Source: Mastigias papua
Lineage: Eukaryota; Cnidaria; Scyphozoa; Rhizostomeae; Mastigiidae
Direction of reading: 5' to 3'
Length of the DNA stretch: 64,000 bases
Assembly (NCBI GenBank): GCA_964019165.1
Contig: OZ025270.1
Location: 14,566,659-14,630,658 of the forward strand
Part shown: positions 1-29,285 of the stretch, piece after piece
Layout of the letters: each line of letters begins with the position of its first letter
How positions within the stretch are numbered: the first letter of the stretch is position 1
Made by a program: the position numbers and the translations under genes
The notes under the pieces: model-generated
Database searches by the model: none
The model's input: the letters and a program-made list of their open reading frames with translations, nothing else
What the model was told of the DNA's origin: nothing

Positions 1-454
1 AGCTATGACTCTGTAATCGGCTAAGGTTTGTTCTAAACCCAGAATGTAAAGCTAAAGTGATTTTTCAAGAATAGGCAGAGCGAAGTCATCTTGCCATTTA
101 TCTATTTTGGGTTCTGCATTAAAGCAACAGAACGATGACTATGTAAACAGAAGGAGTTTATTTCTATGTTAAATTCAACTGATTCTTACAAGTCTGTTAA
201 AGAGCAAGGATTATTCTATTATTCAACTGGTACGTAAAATTGATTTTGAGAGATTTTGTCACAGTAAAGTATGCAATGAGGTATGTTAAAAACATCTACA
301 AATAATATGCTAATTTTTCTCTTTCAAACCATGTTCTGGCATGTTTGAGACAGTTACTTTCCTCTTAGTAGGATTCAATAGCTAAAGATAATGTTTAAAT
401 GAAGATTGTACACTTTTTGAATTATAGTGTTGGGGATAATTCTGTGATTGTCTC

Positions 455-690
455 AGTTATACACGTTGCGAGCAGTGGATTCTTTTAACAATTTTTAAGA
501 GTAGACTGAAAACATATTTATTTCAAGAATATTTTTAATTAGATTTTATTTATTTTACAAACAATTTTTTTAGCATTCTTTGTAACTGTGTAGCATATCA
601 CTTTGTTACTTTTATGGACACTGTGTAATGCGCCTTTGAGCCGCGTGGATAAATGGCGCAATATAAATGCCGTTTATTTATTTATTTATT
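455..690 (+). mobile_element. LINE 3' end (C terminus of ORF2 plus 3' UTR)
   Basis: TIFKSRLKTYLFQEYF followed by a stop is the usual C-terminal ending of many animal LINE polymerases. It is followed by a GC-richer 3' UTR (gcgcctttgagccgcgtgg...aatggcgcaatataaatgc) and a (TTTA)n tail at about 672-690. 5' truncated, as is normal for LINE insertions. Confidence 0.6.
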
Positions 691-951
691 ATTTATTTAC
701 TTAGTTATTTGATTTGTTCATCTTTCACTTTCTATAACGCTGATCTTAAAGTATGTTTTAACACTCGGCATTATATGAAAACAGTAACGCACAATCTGCT
801 TATGCTTTTAAGATTCCATGAAACTCAATCGACACTACAGCTAGTGTTATTCTGAGCGCCTAGAAAACATAATACTAAATGCTTAAAGCCGTTCGGACCC
901 ACCCAGTTGACAATAACGTAATACTGTTAATGCTAACGCACTTATTTGCAG

Positions 952-18461
<17,510 letters not shown>

Positions 18462-18501
18462 CTGGATGAGGCAATTCTTGATAACCTTTCTTTTAACGCA
18501 A

Positions 18502-18507
18502 AATAAA
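18502..18507 (+). terminator. Polyadenylation signal AATAAA of the receptor gene
   Basis: AATAAA begins 41 bases after the TGA at 18459-18461, in the sequence gcaaaataaaaac. Its position suits a short 3' UTR; the cleavage site is not visible. Confidence 0.5.
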
Positions 18508-20600
18508 AACTTTATCAACATTTTTAGCATTAGTATTAGCACTTTTCTTTCTTTCAACATTCCACAAGTATAATTTATTTACCTTCCTTCTTATTATCAG
18601 CTTTATGAATTAAAAGCGATACATTGCTTTTACATTGGTACAATGCTAAAAAGAAGCGATATCCTTCAATAGTCGTATATGCATAAAACTAGACCGTTTT
18701 GATCGTGCAGAAGTGAGAACGATAGTTTAGACAAGAAGCACCATAACATACCTTTCTTGCAAGGTTCTTTGATTCTTGAAGTGAACTATTGAATGATATG
18801 TGTAAACGTCTCAGATACTGAAACCGACAAGGGTGCTTCAAAGATTGAGAATGATGGATTTATTGAGCCATTATCCCTTCATGTCGTAACAAATCCCCGT
18901 AACTACGTTTTGTAACCAAAGTGCGATAATTTGAAATAACAGAGGACAGCACACATATACAAATACAAACGAAGCCACTATTGGTCACCTCTAATTTTTT
19001 ATAATGTAGCTCAGTAGATTAATTCCTTTTAGCATTCGAGCGGTGAAGTATATCACATCTCTACTGCGAATAAGTAAGAATTCTTATACAAAAAGAGTAC
19101 TTTTCATATTCAATTCAGCTTGGTTTGTTGGTCATACAGAGGTAAACAAATTCTAATTAAGAATATATCATAGCAATACCAGCATTATGAGCTATTCAGC
19201 TTTAAACGGCTTGTTGAACAACCAACACTGGCTACCCTAAGCAATGCTGCCATAATTGATCATATTGCAACGACCTGCCATAGGAACATTATCAACTCAA
19301 GAGTCTATCAAATTGCCATAAATGATCATTATCGTGTTTACTGTACCCGTAAATTCAATGGAGCGGTAACTAGGTATCAGCAAATAATCAAAAGACGGAA
19401 AATGAACAAATTTAGTGAGGGCCAGTTGCTTCATGCAAATGTTTGCTGGGAGAGTTTGGTTACTAGCATAGCGTTGACATAATCTCAAGAACTTGTCAGC
19501 TGTTTCCTCTTTGATCATTGATAAATATGCCCCTATGGCACAAATGTGCATATCTGAAGAGTACTGCCATAGGATAAGCCAGGACCTAGCGCTTTAATGT
19601 GCAATTAGGAAAGGACAAAATAAGATGCCAGTTTTACAAAAGGAACGTAGTAGACTCCTGGAAGACAAGTAACAAACTCCTTACAAAACACTCCAAATCA
19701 AGTAAATTGATTTGGTAAAGGATTCTGATAAGGAAGTCGGCAAAGAATTGACACATCCAAATTAATGAGCAATTTCTTCTGCTCTCTTGTTAGATAAAAT
19801 TAATAATGCTTGGAAAAACTAAATTTCATTTACAAACATTTAATTGTACAACTATAAATGCAAGATATAATTAGCATGTGTGCACATTAGATATTAAAAT
19901 AACAGTACAAGATGTTTTTTTGAATCAGAGTAACACATAAGCTTCTTAAAAAGGTTATGTAGTAATAAAATATAAGTAAAATTCGAAAGGCATAAAGATA
20001 AAACTTTATAAAAATGCCAATGCCACAGTTCGGAAATTATCTTTTGTATTTTTTAAAAAAATTCAAGTAGCAACTTTGTTTTCAAAATTTGTTTGATGGA
20101 AAAGGACTAATGAAGAAAAATGCCATACCATGAGACGGGTGCTTGGTATTTTTAAGGGATTTGCATATTTATTAGCCACAATTAATTCCATTTCTACGAA
20201 AAAAACAGATCCACTTATTTTGATATTGTATAAAAGGAACCATATACTGACTGTTCTTTAACAATTTATCGGTTTTCTGTCAAACAGAAATTTGAACACT
20301 AAAGCAGTTTCCTCAGAAAAATAGTCAATCATTTAATACACATGATTGCTCAGTTATCAATACTACTACCTAGCGTGGACAGAAATGTGCCTGCAGTTGT
20401 GTGCTACTAATGATAGATCTTTCATTTTATTTCAAAAATGGCTATTCCATCCAACAGATTTCACAGGGACCCAAAAATGCATTCGTGGTGGGAGATTGAG
20501 ACTTATTAAATTGGAAAGCGTCACACGCATATTGGTTTTGGTGTGCTTTATGCGACAAGTGCAGTGCTTATGGTCTTACTTAAGAGGATTTGATCTAAGG
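18508..20600. other. Intergenic, no gene seen
   Basis: Downstream of the receptor. Short open frames on both strands have no recognisable domain and no splice-phase support. No repeats noticed. Confidence 0.45.
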
Positions 20601-20639
20601 ATTTTCAGAATCTGATTCAGATGAAACCAGAAAAACTAC

Positions 20640-21165
20640 ATAAGTCAACAACAGAATGAAATTCAGAGTTCCCACATTGGTCATTCAACTTTTAGCCATT
20701 TTACAGCTTGCGTATACTACCTCAACACTGATGATGGCAGAGTTAAGACTATTCCTATGGCAGTTACCACGGGAACTAGCGATAAATCGCAAATAACAGC
20801 TATTTCATGTGTCGACATAGTCATCAATCACTCTTTGGCGAAGATCACCAATGATATCGTTATAATCTTCACAGTAAGTGATAGGTGCACTGCTCAGTTT
20901 TGTTCACGTTATGTTTTTAAGCTTCTAACAATGTTAAGGACAGAAATGAGTCTAGAATGGCACTACAGGGAGCACACCATGGAACAGGTCTAAAGGATGG
21001 CGTGGATGGTGCAGTCAAGAATGTGGTGTATCGTCATGCACTCTCTGGGGACGTTCTAATAAACAATGCCCAGTCCACTCTACGCACAGTGCAGACACTG
21101 AAAGTAGTCAAATGCTTCAATGAGCAAAATGTCCCTTATAGCAATTTTTTATTTGAGCTCTGATG
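20640..21165 (+). pseudogene. Decayed transposon-type ORF (SDxCxxQFxSRYVF family)
   Basis: Plus-strand blocks in shifting frames: QQNEIQSSHIGHSTFSHFTA, MAVTTGTSDKSQITAISC, VSDRCTAQFCSRYVFKLL, EWHYREH and GVDGAVKNVVYRHALSGDV. I associate this series (NEIQSxHxGH, SDGxxxQFxSRY, HHGxGxxDGxGxxVKNxV) with a multi-copy mobile-element protein common in cnidarian genomes. I cannot name its transposase superfamily with certainty. The DG of SDG has become DR and there are at least two frameshifts. Confidence 0.45.
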
Positions 21166-21292
21166 AATAACTGCATTTCACGCAATGGTATGGGAAAAAA
21201 TGTGACCATACTGAAAATTATATTGATGAAGATACATGTTACTATTGTAATAGGAGGTATGGAAGGGCTGAGGAATCGATAAAGTGCTCCAT

Positions 21293-21733
21293 TTACAAAA
21301 ATGGTTCCACGAACACTTTTTCCATTTTATCGTTACGAGAATCATCCTGTGGAGTACACTTGTGGGCAGATAAACCATTTTCTCCACTGTGCTTAGACGC
21401 TCGATTAAAGAATGTGTCAATTGATTTTTCTGTTGAGTAAAATTCTTTTCTTAAACTCAAATTAAACCATTCTATGTACGTTTCATACTCAGTTTCTATC
21501 TCGAATACTTCTTGAAGTATTCCACTAGCATCACCGTGACCGTGAGGCATTAATTTAATAATCTTAAAGGTATTGTTTAAAAAGATGCATATTTTCCGTC
21601 CAACATTTTCTTCCACTAGATTAAAGCTATAAACTTTAGGTTTAATTAGATTCTTAAATTCAATGCTCGTCATTTTGAATAAGGGTTGAAAACATTGTTT
21701 ACATTCTATAATTTGATAATATTTTGAGTTCAA
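21293..21733 (-). CDS. Unrecognised ORF, 146 codons
   Basis: Open frame starting MNSKYYQIIECKQCF and ending VFVEPFL. It is the longest clean frame between the two large genes. Its composition is ordinary rather than low-complexity, with a C-x-x-C near the start (CKQC). No domain recognised and no splice context. It lies next to the decayed transposon ORF, so it could be another mobile-element relic. Confidence 0.25.
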   Translation of the reverse strand: MNSKYYQIIECKQCFQPLFKMTSIEFKNLIKPKVYSFNLVEENVGRKICIFLNNTFKIIKLMPHGHGDASGILQEVFEIETEYETYIEWFNLSLRKEFYSTEKSIDTFFNRASKHSGENGLSAHKCTPQDDSRNDKMEKVFVEPFL

Positions 21734-22228
21734 GTTTTTAAGTCAAACGCTTGAGATATGATTTTAATCGTCGTAGATGTTGCAAACAGTTACAATGCTA
21801 TCTATTCCGTTCGATGGATCATCATTTTGTTAAATATTATGCAGAACTTCAGACTTATCAGAACTTTTCTTTGCACAGCTCTAACTCTATTTGGTTAGGT
21901 TTAACTTGTCCCTATTAAAAAGCCAAGACTGGTGTAGCACATGTTGTTTTACACAGAAATTATATTGAATTCCATCCGACAGAAAAATACTAATTCAGAA
22001 CAACACCAAAATTACGTGGAATAAAAAATGCTAATACGCTGAAGAGAAAACAAAGAAACAACTAAAGTTGGAAAACAAAATAAAACTTTGCAAAAAGTGT
22101 AATAGGTCACGCACGAAGTTGTAGGTTCTCAATTTATTCGCATTTATCACTTCCGTGACTCCTTGGCCGGCTGCTTCATCGCTTTATTGAATAACTTTAA
22201 TAGTTTCACTAGCTGATCCAATGCACAT

Positions 22229-22366
22229 TGCGATGGAGCTGCGATGGAGCTGCGATGGAGCTGCGATGGAGCTGCGATGGAGCTGCGATGGAGCTGCGAT
22301 GGAGCTGCGATGGAGCTGCGATGGAGCTGCAATGGAGCTGCGATGGAGCTGCAATGGAGCTGCGAT
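22229..22366. repeat. 11-bp minisatellite (GCGATGGAGCT)n, about 12.5 copies
   Basis: Near-perfect tandem units GCGATGGAGCT; two units near the right end carry GCAATGGAGCT. Because 11 is not a multiple of three all frames stay open across it, giving spurious repetitive ORFs (MELRWSCDGAA). GC-rich against an AT-rich background. Confidence 0.95.
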
Positions 22367-22424
22367 GTCTCCCTTGTGCATATTGGCTAAGAGGGGGGCG
22401 GTGCGAGTAGATCACATAGCCTTG

Positions 22425-22545
22425 AGGAACGATTTGGAAGCGTGGCCCGATAGCTCAGGTGGTAGAGCACTAGACGTACAAACTCAAGGGTCACAAGTTC
22501 GAATCCCGCTCGGGTCGGTTATTTTCTCGCACTTTCATTTTTCAG
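22425..22545 (+). repeat. tRNA-derived SINE
   Basis: 22444-22516 folds as a tRNA-like unit: acceptor GGCCCGA/TCGGGTC, A box TAGCTCAGGTGGTAGAGCA, B box AGTTCGAATCC. Flanks gaacgatttggaagcgt (before) and tattttctcgcactttcat (after) are shared with the copy at 38744-38815 on the minus strand, so this is one SINE family rather than a tRNA gene. Confidence 0.7.
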
Positions 22546-22583
22546 TTTTACTACAGTAATACTAAGCGGGAATATTCTTGTAG

Positions 22584-22624
22584 CATATTGAAAGCTTTTT
22601 TCGTCCGACACTCGTCAGAGTATG
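22584..22624 (-). ncRNA. Hammerhead-ribozyme motif, left arm
   Basis: On the minus strand: stem I CATACT ... AATATG (5 of 6 pairs), core CUGACGA, short stem II in GUGUCGGAC (two pairs G-C, U-A), GAA, stem III AAA/UUU with loop AGC (or the palindrome AAAGCUUU in a dimer), cleavage base C. Same sequence as the right-arm copy. Confidence 0.55.
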
Positions 22625-22974
22625 AAACGTCGGATAGCGACCGAAAGGTAGACCGAAACATATAGCCAGATGCGGGTACACGTGGTATGATGAATAATGC
22701 ATCCATTCGGCCTTATGATTGGCCAATTAGCACCTATTCGTCATTGTTTACTTGAAGAGTCCAAGTGAGAAAATTAGCTCTTTTTGTTTACATAAGACTG
22801 GGCTTTGAGTCTTAGTGTAAACTGATTCCAAAACAACCGATCTTGCTTGTCCAATGATCCGAAAATTATCGAATCACAATTCATTTTAGGATTATTGTTT
22901 TTGCGCATATAAGGTGGCTGTTCTCTTACTGTATTGTTTTTCCTCCTGATGCTCGTGGGAAGGTATTGTTTTAT

Positions 22975-23304
22975 TTAGTCCACTAGTCTCTGCGTAGTGC
23001 GTCCTACATACCGTTCTTCATATCGGCACGAAAATCCATAGACTACACAACTTTTTTGAGCGGTAGGAACGCTATCTTTTTTAGCAGATAGTAGCATGAC
23101 CTTAGTATTGTAAATCGCACTGGGCTTCATAGCATAGAAACAAAATGTACTGGCTTTACTAATTTGGTTTTGAAATTTTTGATGAAACATTGCAATCCAG
23201 GGCAATTTTAGGTAAACCAGGCACTTCTCAGGACCACACGGTCTTTCCGCTGCAAAGTTGGCATGTTTTTGTTGAATACAAGAAAGAAGGACATCATCTA
23301 GCAA
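22975..23304 (-). pseudogene. Penelope-like RT C terminus with GIY-YIG endonuclease start
   Basis: Frame of 109 codons. GPEKCLVYLKLPWIAMFHQK corresponds to the 'LPWIG' block before the endonuclease; KVMLLSAKKDSVPTAQKS leads into VVYGFSC and YVGRT, the GIY-YIG pair, with Arg in the next helix (QRLVD). A stop directly after truncates the nuclease, so this copy is inactive. Confidence 0.65.
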
Positions 23305-23523
23305 GATCGGTTGTTTTTGGAATCAGTTTACACTAAGACTCAAAGCCCAGTCTTATGTAAACAAAAAGAGCTAATTTTCTCACTTGGATTCTTCAAGTAA
23401 ACAATGACGAATAGGTGCTAATTGGCCAATCATAAGGCCGAATGGATGCATTATTCATCATACCACGTGCACCCGCATCTGGCTATATGTTTCGGTCTAC
23501 CTTTCGGTCGCTATCCGACGTTT

Positions 23524-23564
23524 CATACTCTGACGAGTGTCGGACGAAAAAAGCTTTCAATATG
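23524..23564 (+). ncRNA. Hammerhead-ribozyme motif, right arm
   Basis: Stem I CATACT 23524-23529 with AATATG 23559-23564; core CTGACGA 23530-23536; stem II region GTGTCGGAC 23537-23545; GAA 23546-23548; stem III AAAAGCTTT 23549-23557; cleavage base C 23558. Core residues match the hammerhead consensus CUGANGA...GAA. One A-C mismatch in stem I. Confidence 0.55.
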
Positions 23565-23600
23565 CTACAAGAATGTTCCCGCTTTTTCGTGCTATAGTGA

Positions 23601-25800
23601 AGTTCTGTAGTACCAACAGACTTTTCATCTTTAAGAGCCGAGAGTAGAATGAAGAAGCCTACTTATTGGGTATTTGAGATAGTTTATTAAGATATGCAGC
23701 AATAGATTACGGTTGCGTGTATAAGACATTTTAGGATGCTCTCAATCCCCTTTTAGCTGGTGACTATTTATGTTGTAACCAAAAAGAATACTCGATTTAG
23801 TTTTAAATGAATAAGTATCTTCGACATCAGGGATACAATTACAAAACTTAAAGCTGCCATGATTTTCGGAAATGACAAATACGCTATGAATAAAAATAAT
23901 GTTTTCGTCTAATAAATCTTGCTTTCGGGCCTACACTCAAGTTTCGCTAAAAATCTGGTATCATTAAGTAGAAGTCACTAACACATTGGTTTGCAAATTA
24001 ATAAATCTTTAGATTTGGAATACTACATCAGTACCTAAACTTTCCGCATGACTTTTAGAACCTTATTGTAGTTCTGCGTGGACCCTACTGTGGTGTAACT
24101 GAATAAAATCACTCACAGATGCTGCAAAATCTAACAGCAAGAATTCTAACAAATAGCAACGTTGATACCCCGGGCATACATTTATTCTGCAGGTTTGGGT
24201 GGATTACAACTGAGTCAGAATAAAATATTTTCAAATCTATACATGGGTGATTTATTCACAAAAATCTTCCAATTAACCTTGCACAAACTTGGCAATACTG
24301 TCACTGATCTACAGCTGTCCCAAAGGAGATTTTCTTACCATAAGAAATGATTTTCCTACAAGGATACCTAAACATGGCATAGTTTCACAACCAAGTGTAA
24401 GCAACCGATAACTACTAGCGGTTTAAATATTACTTATATGACGTTCTTCTTAACTTTGCAAAGAGTACTCTTTTATTCGATTCTTTAACTTCTTTAAGTT
24501 CTTTAATTTTATTCTTTTATAGCACTTTATCTACCTAATTTTGTGACTGTTGATGGCAGTGGAAAAAAGGGCCGTTTGATAGCCCTCTTGGTTTGATATG
24601 GGACATTGGGCAGGTGTAAGTGTGTCCATTGTTTTCCCCTATCATCATGACACTTTTTAACTTTTTCAGGCATGAAATTGCCTTCTTTTATCAAGCAAGC
24701 AAGCTCTGTCATCATGCACCTGTGCTTCACACTCCCCCACTTTGTAGGAGCAATCAAGTTTTCCGCTGAATACAACAGCCCTTTTTTGGATCAGAACTAG
24801 CGCATTCATTGACTTTTAGGGTGCTCACATTTATTTAAACAGGAATATATTATATAGCATTTGCATTGTTGAATTGGATCATTTTACATTCAAAAAAAGG
24901 CTAGCTCAGCGTCACTACAGCAGGTATCCGTTGCTCCAAACAACGTGTTTGCTTGGAATATAACATTGTGAATATATTCCACTACGGAGAATGGGAACTT
25001 AATGTGAAAGTTAACAAACATACCTCAGTTGATCTTGCGTACTATCAACTCAATTTTATCGTTAATTTGTTGTGGCGCTTTGGGTTCTCATACTCTATTA
25101 GCTGAAATAGAGATTGAATCAAATTGCCAAGATAAGATTTGGTAAACTGCTCACTGTAATTTTGGAGACATTGTGGATAAATTTCAACGTACCATTTCAC
25201 AAGCTAAAGGAATATATTTCAAGGATTCTCTTCGGCTTTTGAGATAAACTCGAAAAGCAGGACAGGAACTACTTATTTCTCCGAAGTGAGGTGTCAAATT
25301 ACGCCACTGAAACTGGATTCAAATATCTCTACAATTAAATAGTTTCACGAAATTATTGGTATTTCTGGCTTTGAGAAATACATAAAGGTAATGGCTTTAA
25401 TCTCTCATAGAACTGGTCTATTGATAGCTTCTCTGGTTGCTGTGTTGATATTCGCAGTAGTTGAATACAATTTGCTTACGTTTCTTCAAAACGGAGGGAA
25501 TGATAGACTACTTCCTACAATTTGCTGCAATGAAAGCCAGTCTAGTAATGGATTTAGCTACTGACTACTGACATGTTCTTACTGATGTGGTATCTCTTTG
25601 CTTTGATAGCCAACCATGGAAATTTAAGTTACTTGAAAGAACTTATCTCAACAGGTGAAGAGCACGCTTTTATCAAGGATTGCATTTTAGTTCGTTTGAA
25701 AGTTAAAAGAGATTTGTCCAAATTTGAGAATATTTTACTTGAAGTGAAAACTGTGCGTCACTCTTGTCTATTTTATAGGCAACAATAGCCTCTCAGTAGA
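23601..25800. other. Intergenic, no gene seen
   Basis: AT-rich. Open frames (for example minus 24527-24775, plus 25573-25788) have no recognisable motif. No tandem or inverted repeat was noticed. Confidence 0.45.
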
Positions 25801-26650
25801 AGTAGTCAATGATTTAACTGTCAGGATGGATATCCAGAGAATGAGAGGAATGCAACTATATGTAGCAAAATACCCTTTTTATACAGAGGAGTAATATGAG
25901 CTTCCTTCGAATGGATCGGGTATATACCTGTATCATCTATACATCTTTCAAAAATGTAACATAGAGGGTCAACTATTGCTTTATGACAGATTTTAATTAT
26001 GTCTACAGAGATTCCATCACATCCATGAGACTTATTTGTATTAAGTGAACTAATGAGTCGAAGAACTTTATCCTTATCAATATAAAGATTTGTCAAAGGT
26101 GATATGAACTGTGAAGTAAATATAAGAATTAGACTATCGCTTTCAACCTCCCTGCATTGTGCATCAAATTGGTCATTAAAAAAAGTTTGCTTTGGTCTCT
26201 AGATTTGTAACAAGTTGTCCGTTTTCAGGGAGTGGGAGCATAATGCGAATTTTCTTTCACTTAGCAGTCTCTTAAGTAGGGGCAAATATGTTTTCATTTC
26301 AGATGCATTATTCGATAACTTCATACCAAGACTCGTACAGTATTCATTTTTAGCAGTAATGATCATTCTGGATGCTTCATTTTGTATCTCTTTGACATGG
26401 TTTCAGTCTTCTAGCTTCCTACCACGTTTTACAAACTAAATATAAACTCTGTGTTTCCGCTTGATAGCAGTTTTCAATTCACGTTTCATACACGGCGGCC
26501 CCTATAATCAAATTTTATATTTAACATTTGGAAATATGTCAACTTTTTGAGTAGGGTCAAGTCCTTCAAGCAAAGCTCTCCAACTAATATTCGTAAAAGA
26601 ATCCCTTATCATTTGAACTGCAGCCTTTACTTTTGAAAGGATTGTTAGGA
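25800..26650 (-). mobile_element. LINE fragment: linker and start of RT
   Basis: Minus strand, in decayed frames: MIITAKNEYCTSLGMKLSN, MKTYLPLLKRLLSERKF, then LRLISSLNTNKSHGCDGISV and AHITPLYKKG, the region from the endonuclease-RT linker to the first RT blocks of Jockey/CR1-type LINEs. The element breaks off after YKKG, so the catalytic core is missing. Confidence 0.6.
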
Positions 26651-26819
26651 ACTATCAACTCCCTGCCAGTTCTTTTTTTTTGCACAAAACACAGGTTACT
26701 CCAAGAAAAAAACTAGTTTCATCTCAAAATATTTCAATTTCATATTCCATAATCAATTTCGTCTTATCTGTACTCTGACAATGTAAAATGGCACGATAAG
26801 GGTAGGGTACAATGGGGGC

Positions 26820-27607
26820 ACAATACGCATGTGGTACGATATATGTTCCAGAAACTTCTATGTACCTAGAATGCTGCGCATGGCCTTGGTGCACATGTGA
26901 CGCAATGCTAGGGGTATTCCGAACAAGGATGAAGCTCTGACAGGAAGAGCATCAATACGCTTAAGCACATCAGAGAGTAAAGATTCCAGTTTCTCCTTGT
27001 AGTCTGCACTGTCCATTTCAAAGTTGAAATAACTACCAAGGTATTTGAAATACTCACCAGGTTTGACTGTAGGGAAAAGTTCATATTGAGCTGTGGTTCA
27101 TATTAAAGTTCGTACAAGAGCTTTGCTCCGTTTTGAATAGATCTTGAAGAAAACTTTTGATCCTAAAGATCGCATATTTTTCCACCTTAATAATCATATC
27201 TGACCAATCACACCAGTTGCAAAAGCAATTCAACAGTAACTGATTTTCACGTTCATTGGTTATGACAACACCTGCTTCATACTCAAACTAGAACCAGTGA
27301 AATGGCTTAAAAAGCAATCGATTGCATCATAGGCAGAAAAGCCAAGTTGTTTACGTTTTTCTTGACGAATGAATTGAATGAAGGTTGAATTATAGGGGAC
27401 TTGATAAGGCTGTCAACTTGAAGATTTATTTTGGTCGAGGAATGAGAAAACAGATTCACAAACGCACGAGGTAAAGATATTGAAGAGCCTCGACCCTAGA
27501 TTAATAGGCCCGAAGTTAGCAGGATCATCTTTACTACCCTTTTTATGAACTAGGATTGTGCAGGCTCTTTTACACTCTGCAGGAATATGGCCGAATAGCT
27601 CAGACAC
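26820..27607 (-). mobile_element. LINE RT fragment (second family)
   Basis: Minus strand begins IPAECKRACTILVHKKGSKD and DPANFGPINLGS (RT blocks 1-2), later VVITNERENQLLLNCF and WCDWSDMIIKVEKY (just after the catalytic box) and GEYFKYLGSYFNFEMDSADY. Stops and frameshifts separate the parts and the FADD box itself is not preserved. Same clade as the plus-strand piece at 31090-31420. Confidence 0.6.
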
Positions 27608-29280
27608 TGTCAGTTAAAAGCGATCGTAAATACAGGCATCTCTCAAAGCAGATAATAGATATCTTATCTACAAGGCAAGGGGATCCAGATGATATAGTTC
27701 TGCGTATTACATTAGCGACTTTCTTTTCTTTTTCTTTATTCGCATATAATTTACAAACAACAAAACACTGGACTACACCACAGGGAGCATGGAAATACAT
27801 AGCAACCCTGTGGCGATTACGAATAACTAGTGAACTAAAACTACAAACACATAAGTAAGCCTATCTGCATAGCATGGCTTTGGACAATGGTTAGTAAGAA
27901 GTTAAACGTAAAAAGGTGTTACGTGCAGACATATCGAATGAAAGTTGACGAATCACCATTGCGGGTTCTACCATGCTTTGCAGACAGGCAAATAAGAAAC
28001 TACAAAGTAAATTAGCATTTCCCATTAGGAAGCAGTAATTACCTATAAGGCCGAGTGGGGTAGAAGTAACTAAAAAGTAGCTCCAAATATTTTGTTCCCA
28101 GTGACACTCCCAAATATTTTGTCCCCATTGAGACTATTTTTATGTCCCAGTCTATAGAATCGCAAGTAAATCTGATAGTTTGATCCAGTGAGCCTGACTG
28201 TAATTTGATATTTATGAGGATTTATCGAAAATAGTTGTTCGTTTCAATCCATTGTTCATGCGATTTACGCAGTTAGATTCTGGGCTTCAAATAAAAAGTA
28301 TCTACCGAGTCAACGGTCACTTATTCTTTCTCATTTGCAACTACGGAACGGTCAATACGTGAATTTTCGAAAACTGGAGGATGTTAAAGTCTGTAATTGT
28401 TAATTCTGCAATTTCTTTGACGCATTTTGAGTCCTCTCAAGCCCTCTAAATCTCTTTATAAGGTGATATTTCCAGAATCATCTTGCTCACCCACGTTATC
28501 TAGCTTTGTCGTGGACTTTTAACTATGACGGCCTAGCGACTGAATTCTTCTCCGTACACTCAAGATAGGTAGCCAAGTCAAGTAATGTGCTATAAGACTG
28601 TGTACGGAGACTTCTGGACGCCACTGTTCTGCGAAAGTAATAATAAGAAATGTAATACATCGGATTGCAGCAGATAGAGTCGGTGCGAAACGAGCATCAA
28701 TTGAGAAAACGTGAATATAATAAGACGACCGATGATTAAAAGTCTCGAATACATATTAAAGTATGGCGAAAGTGAGTCTGATAGAAAATGGAAGATAGGG
28801 CAAGCATTAGGTTCTAGTAGGATCAATGTAGGAATAAAGAAGTGAGGATTTGGTGAGAGCAAGGAGAAGAATAGAGAAATATAAGAATATATATGAATCG
28901 GTTTACACTTATAACAAGAATTATTAGTATTATTAGTATTAATGCTTCAGTTGGTCTGAAAATCTTCACATCCTGCCTTCATAAATATCCTTTTAACTTT
29001 CTCATTATCATTGATTTCTTTGAAAATAAAAGCTAGAAGAGCTTCTCACAAGCATTTTCCGTACATACTGTTACAATAGAGAACATCATCAATAAAATAT
29101 AAACTAAGCAGAGATCATAAGTTATAACTTTATTAGATATAAAAATTGCATTTGGCGAGGAGCATCATAACTTGCCTTCTTTCCTACCATCACGTGACTA
29201 AAAGCATACAATCTTTGATCTCAAGTCTTTACATCAACTTTAGAACTTCTATTATCACAGAGAAGTGAGAAGTACAGATC
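27608..29280. other. Intergenic, no gene seen
   Basis: No supported coding sequence. A short repeated phrase (ccaaatattttgttccc / ccaaatattttgtcccc) lies at 28083-28127. Confidence 0.4.
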
Positions 29281-29285
29281 TTCAG

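Larger units (their letters stand above)
22560..23600 (-). mobile_element. Penelope-like element with long inverted terminal repeats
   Basis: Left arm (about 22568-22860) and right arm (about 23300-23590) are inverted copies of about 290 bp with few differences. Between them the minus strand encodes the end of a Penelope polymerase: RPCGPEKCLVYLKLPWI, the KDSVP..QKS block, and the GIY-YIG start VVYGFSCRYEERYVGRTTQR, then a stop at 22975 and further decayed coding that runs into the left arm. Inverted or tandem partial copies with terminal repeats are a known habit of Penelope-like elements. Both arms carry a hammerhead-like motif. Confidence 0.75.

Noticed and set aside
165..230. Possible receptor exon reading LNSTDSYKSVKEQGLFYYST with donor gtacgt
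   Set aside because: It would leave one base, but the next exon at 952 needs phase 0; the shifted reading meets a stop in that exon.
22147..22559. Overlapping repetitive open frames (MELRWSCDGAA, HRSSIAAPSQL) on both strands
   Set aside because: Produced by the 11-bp minisatellite, which keeps all frames open; no start context or homology.
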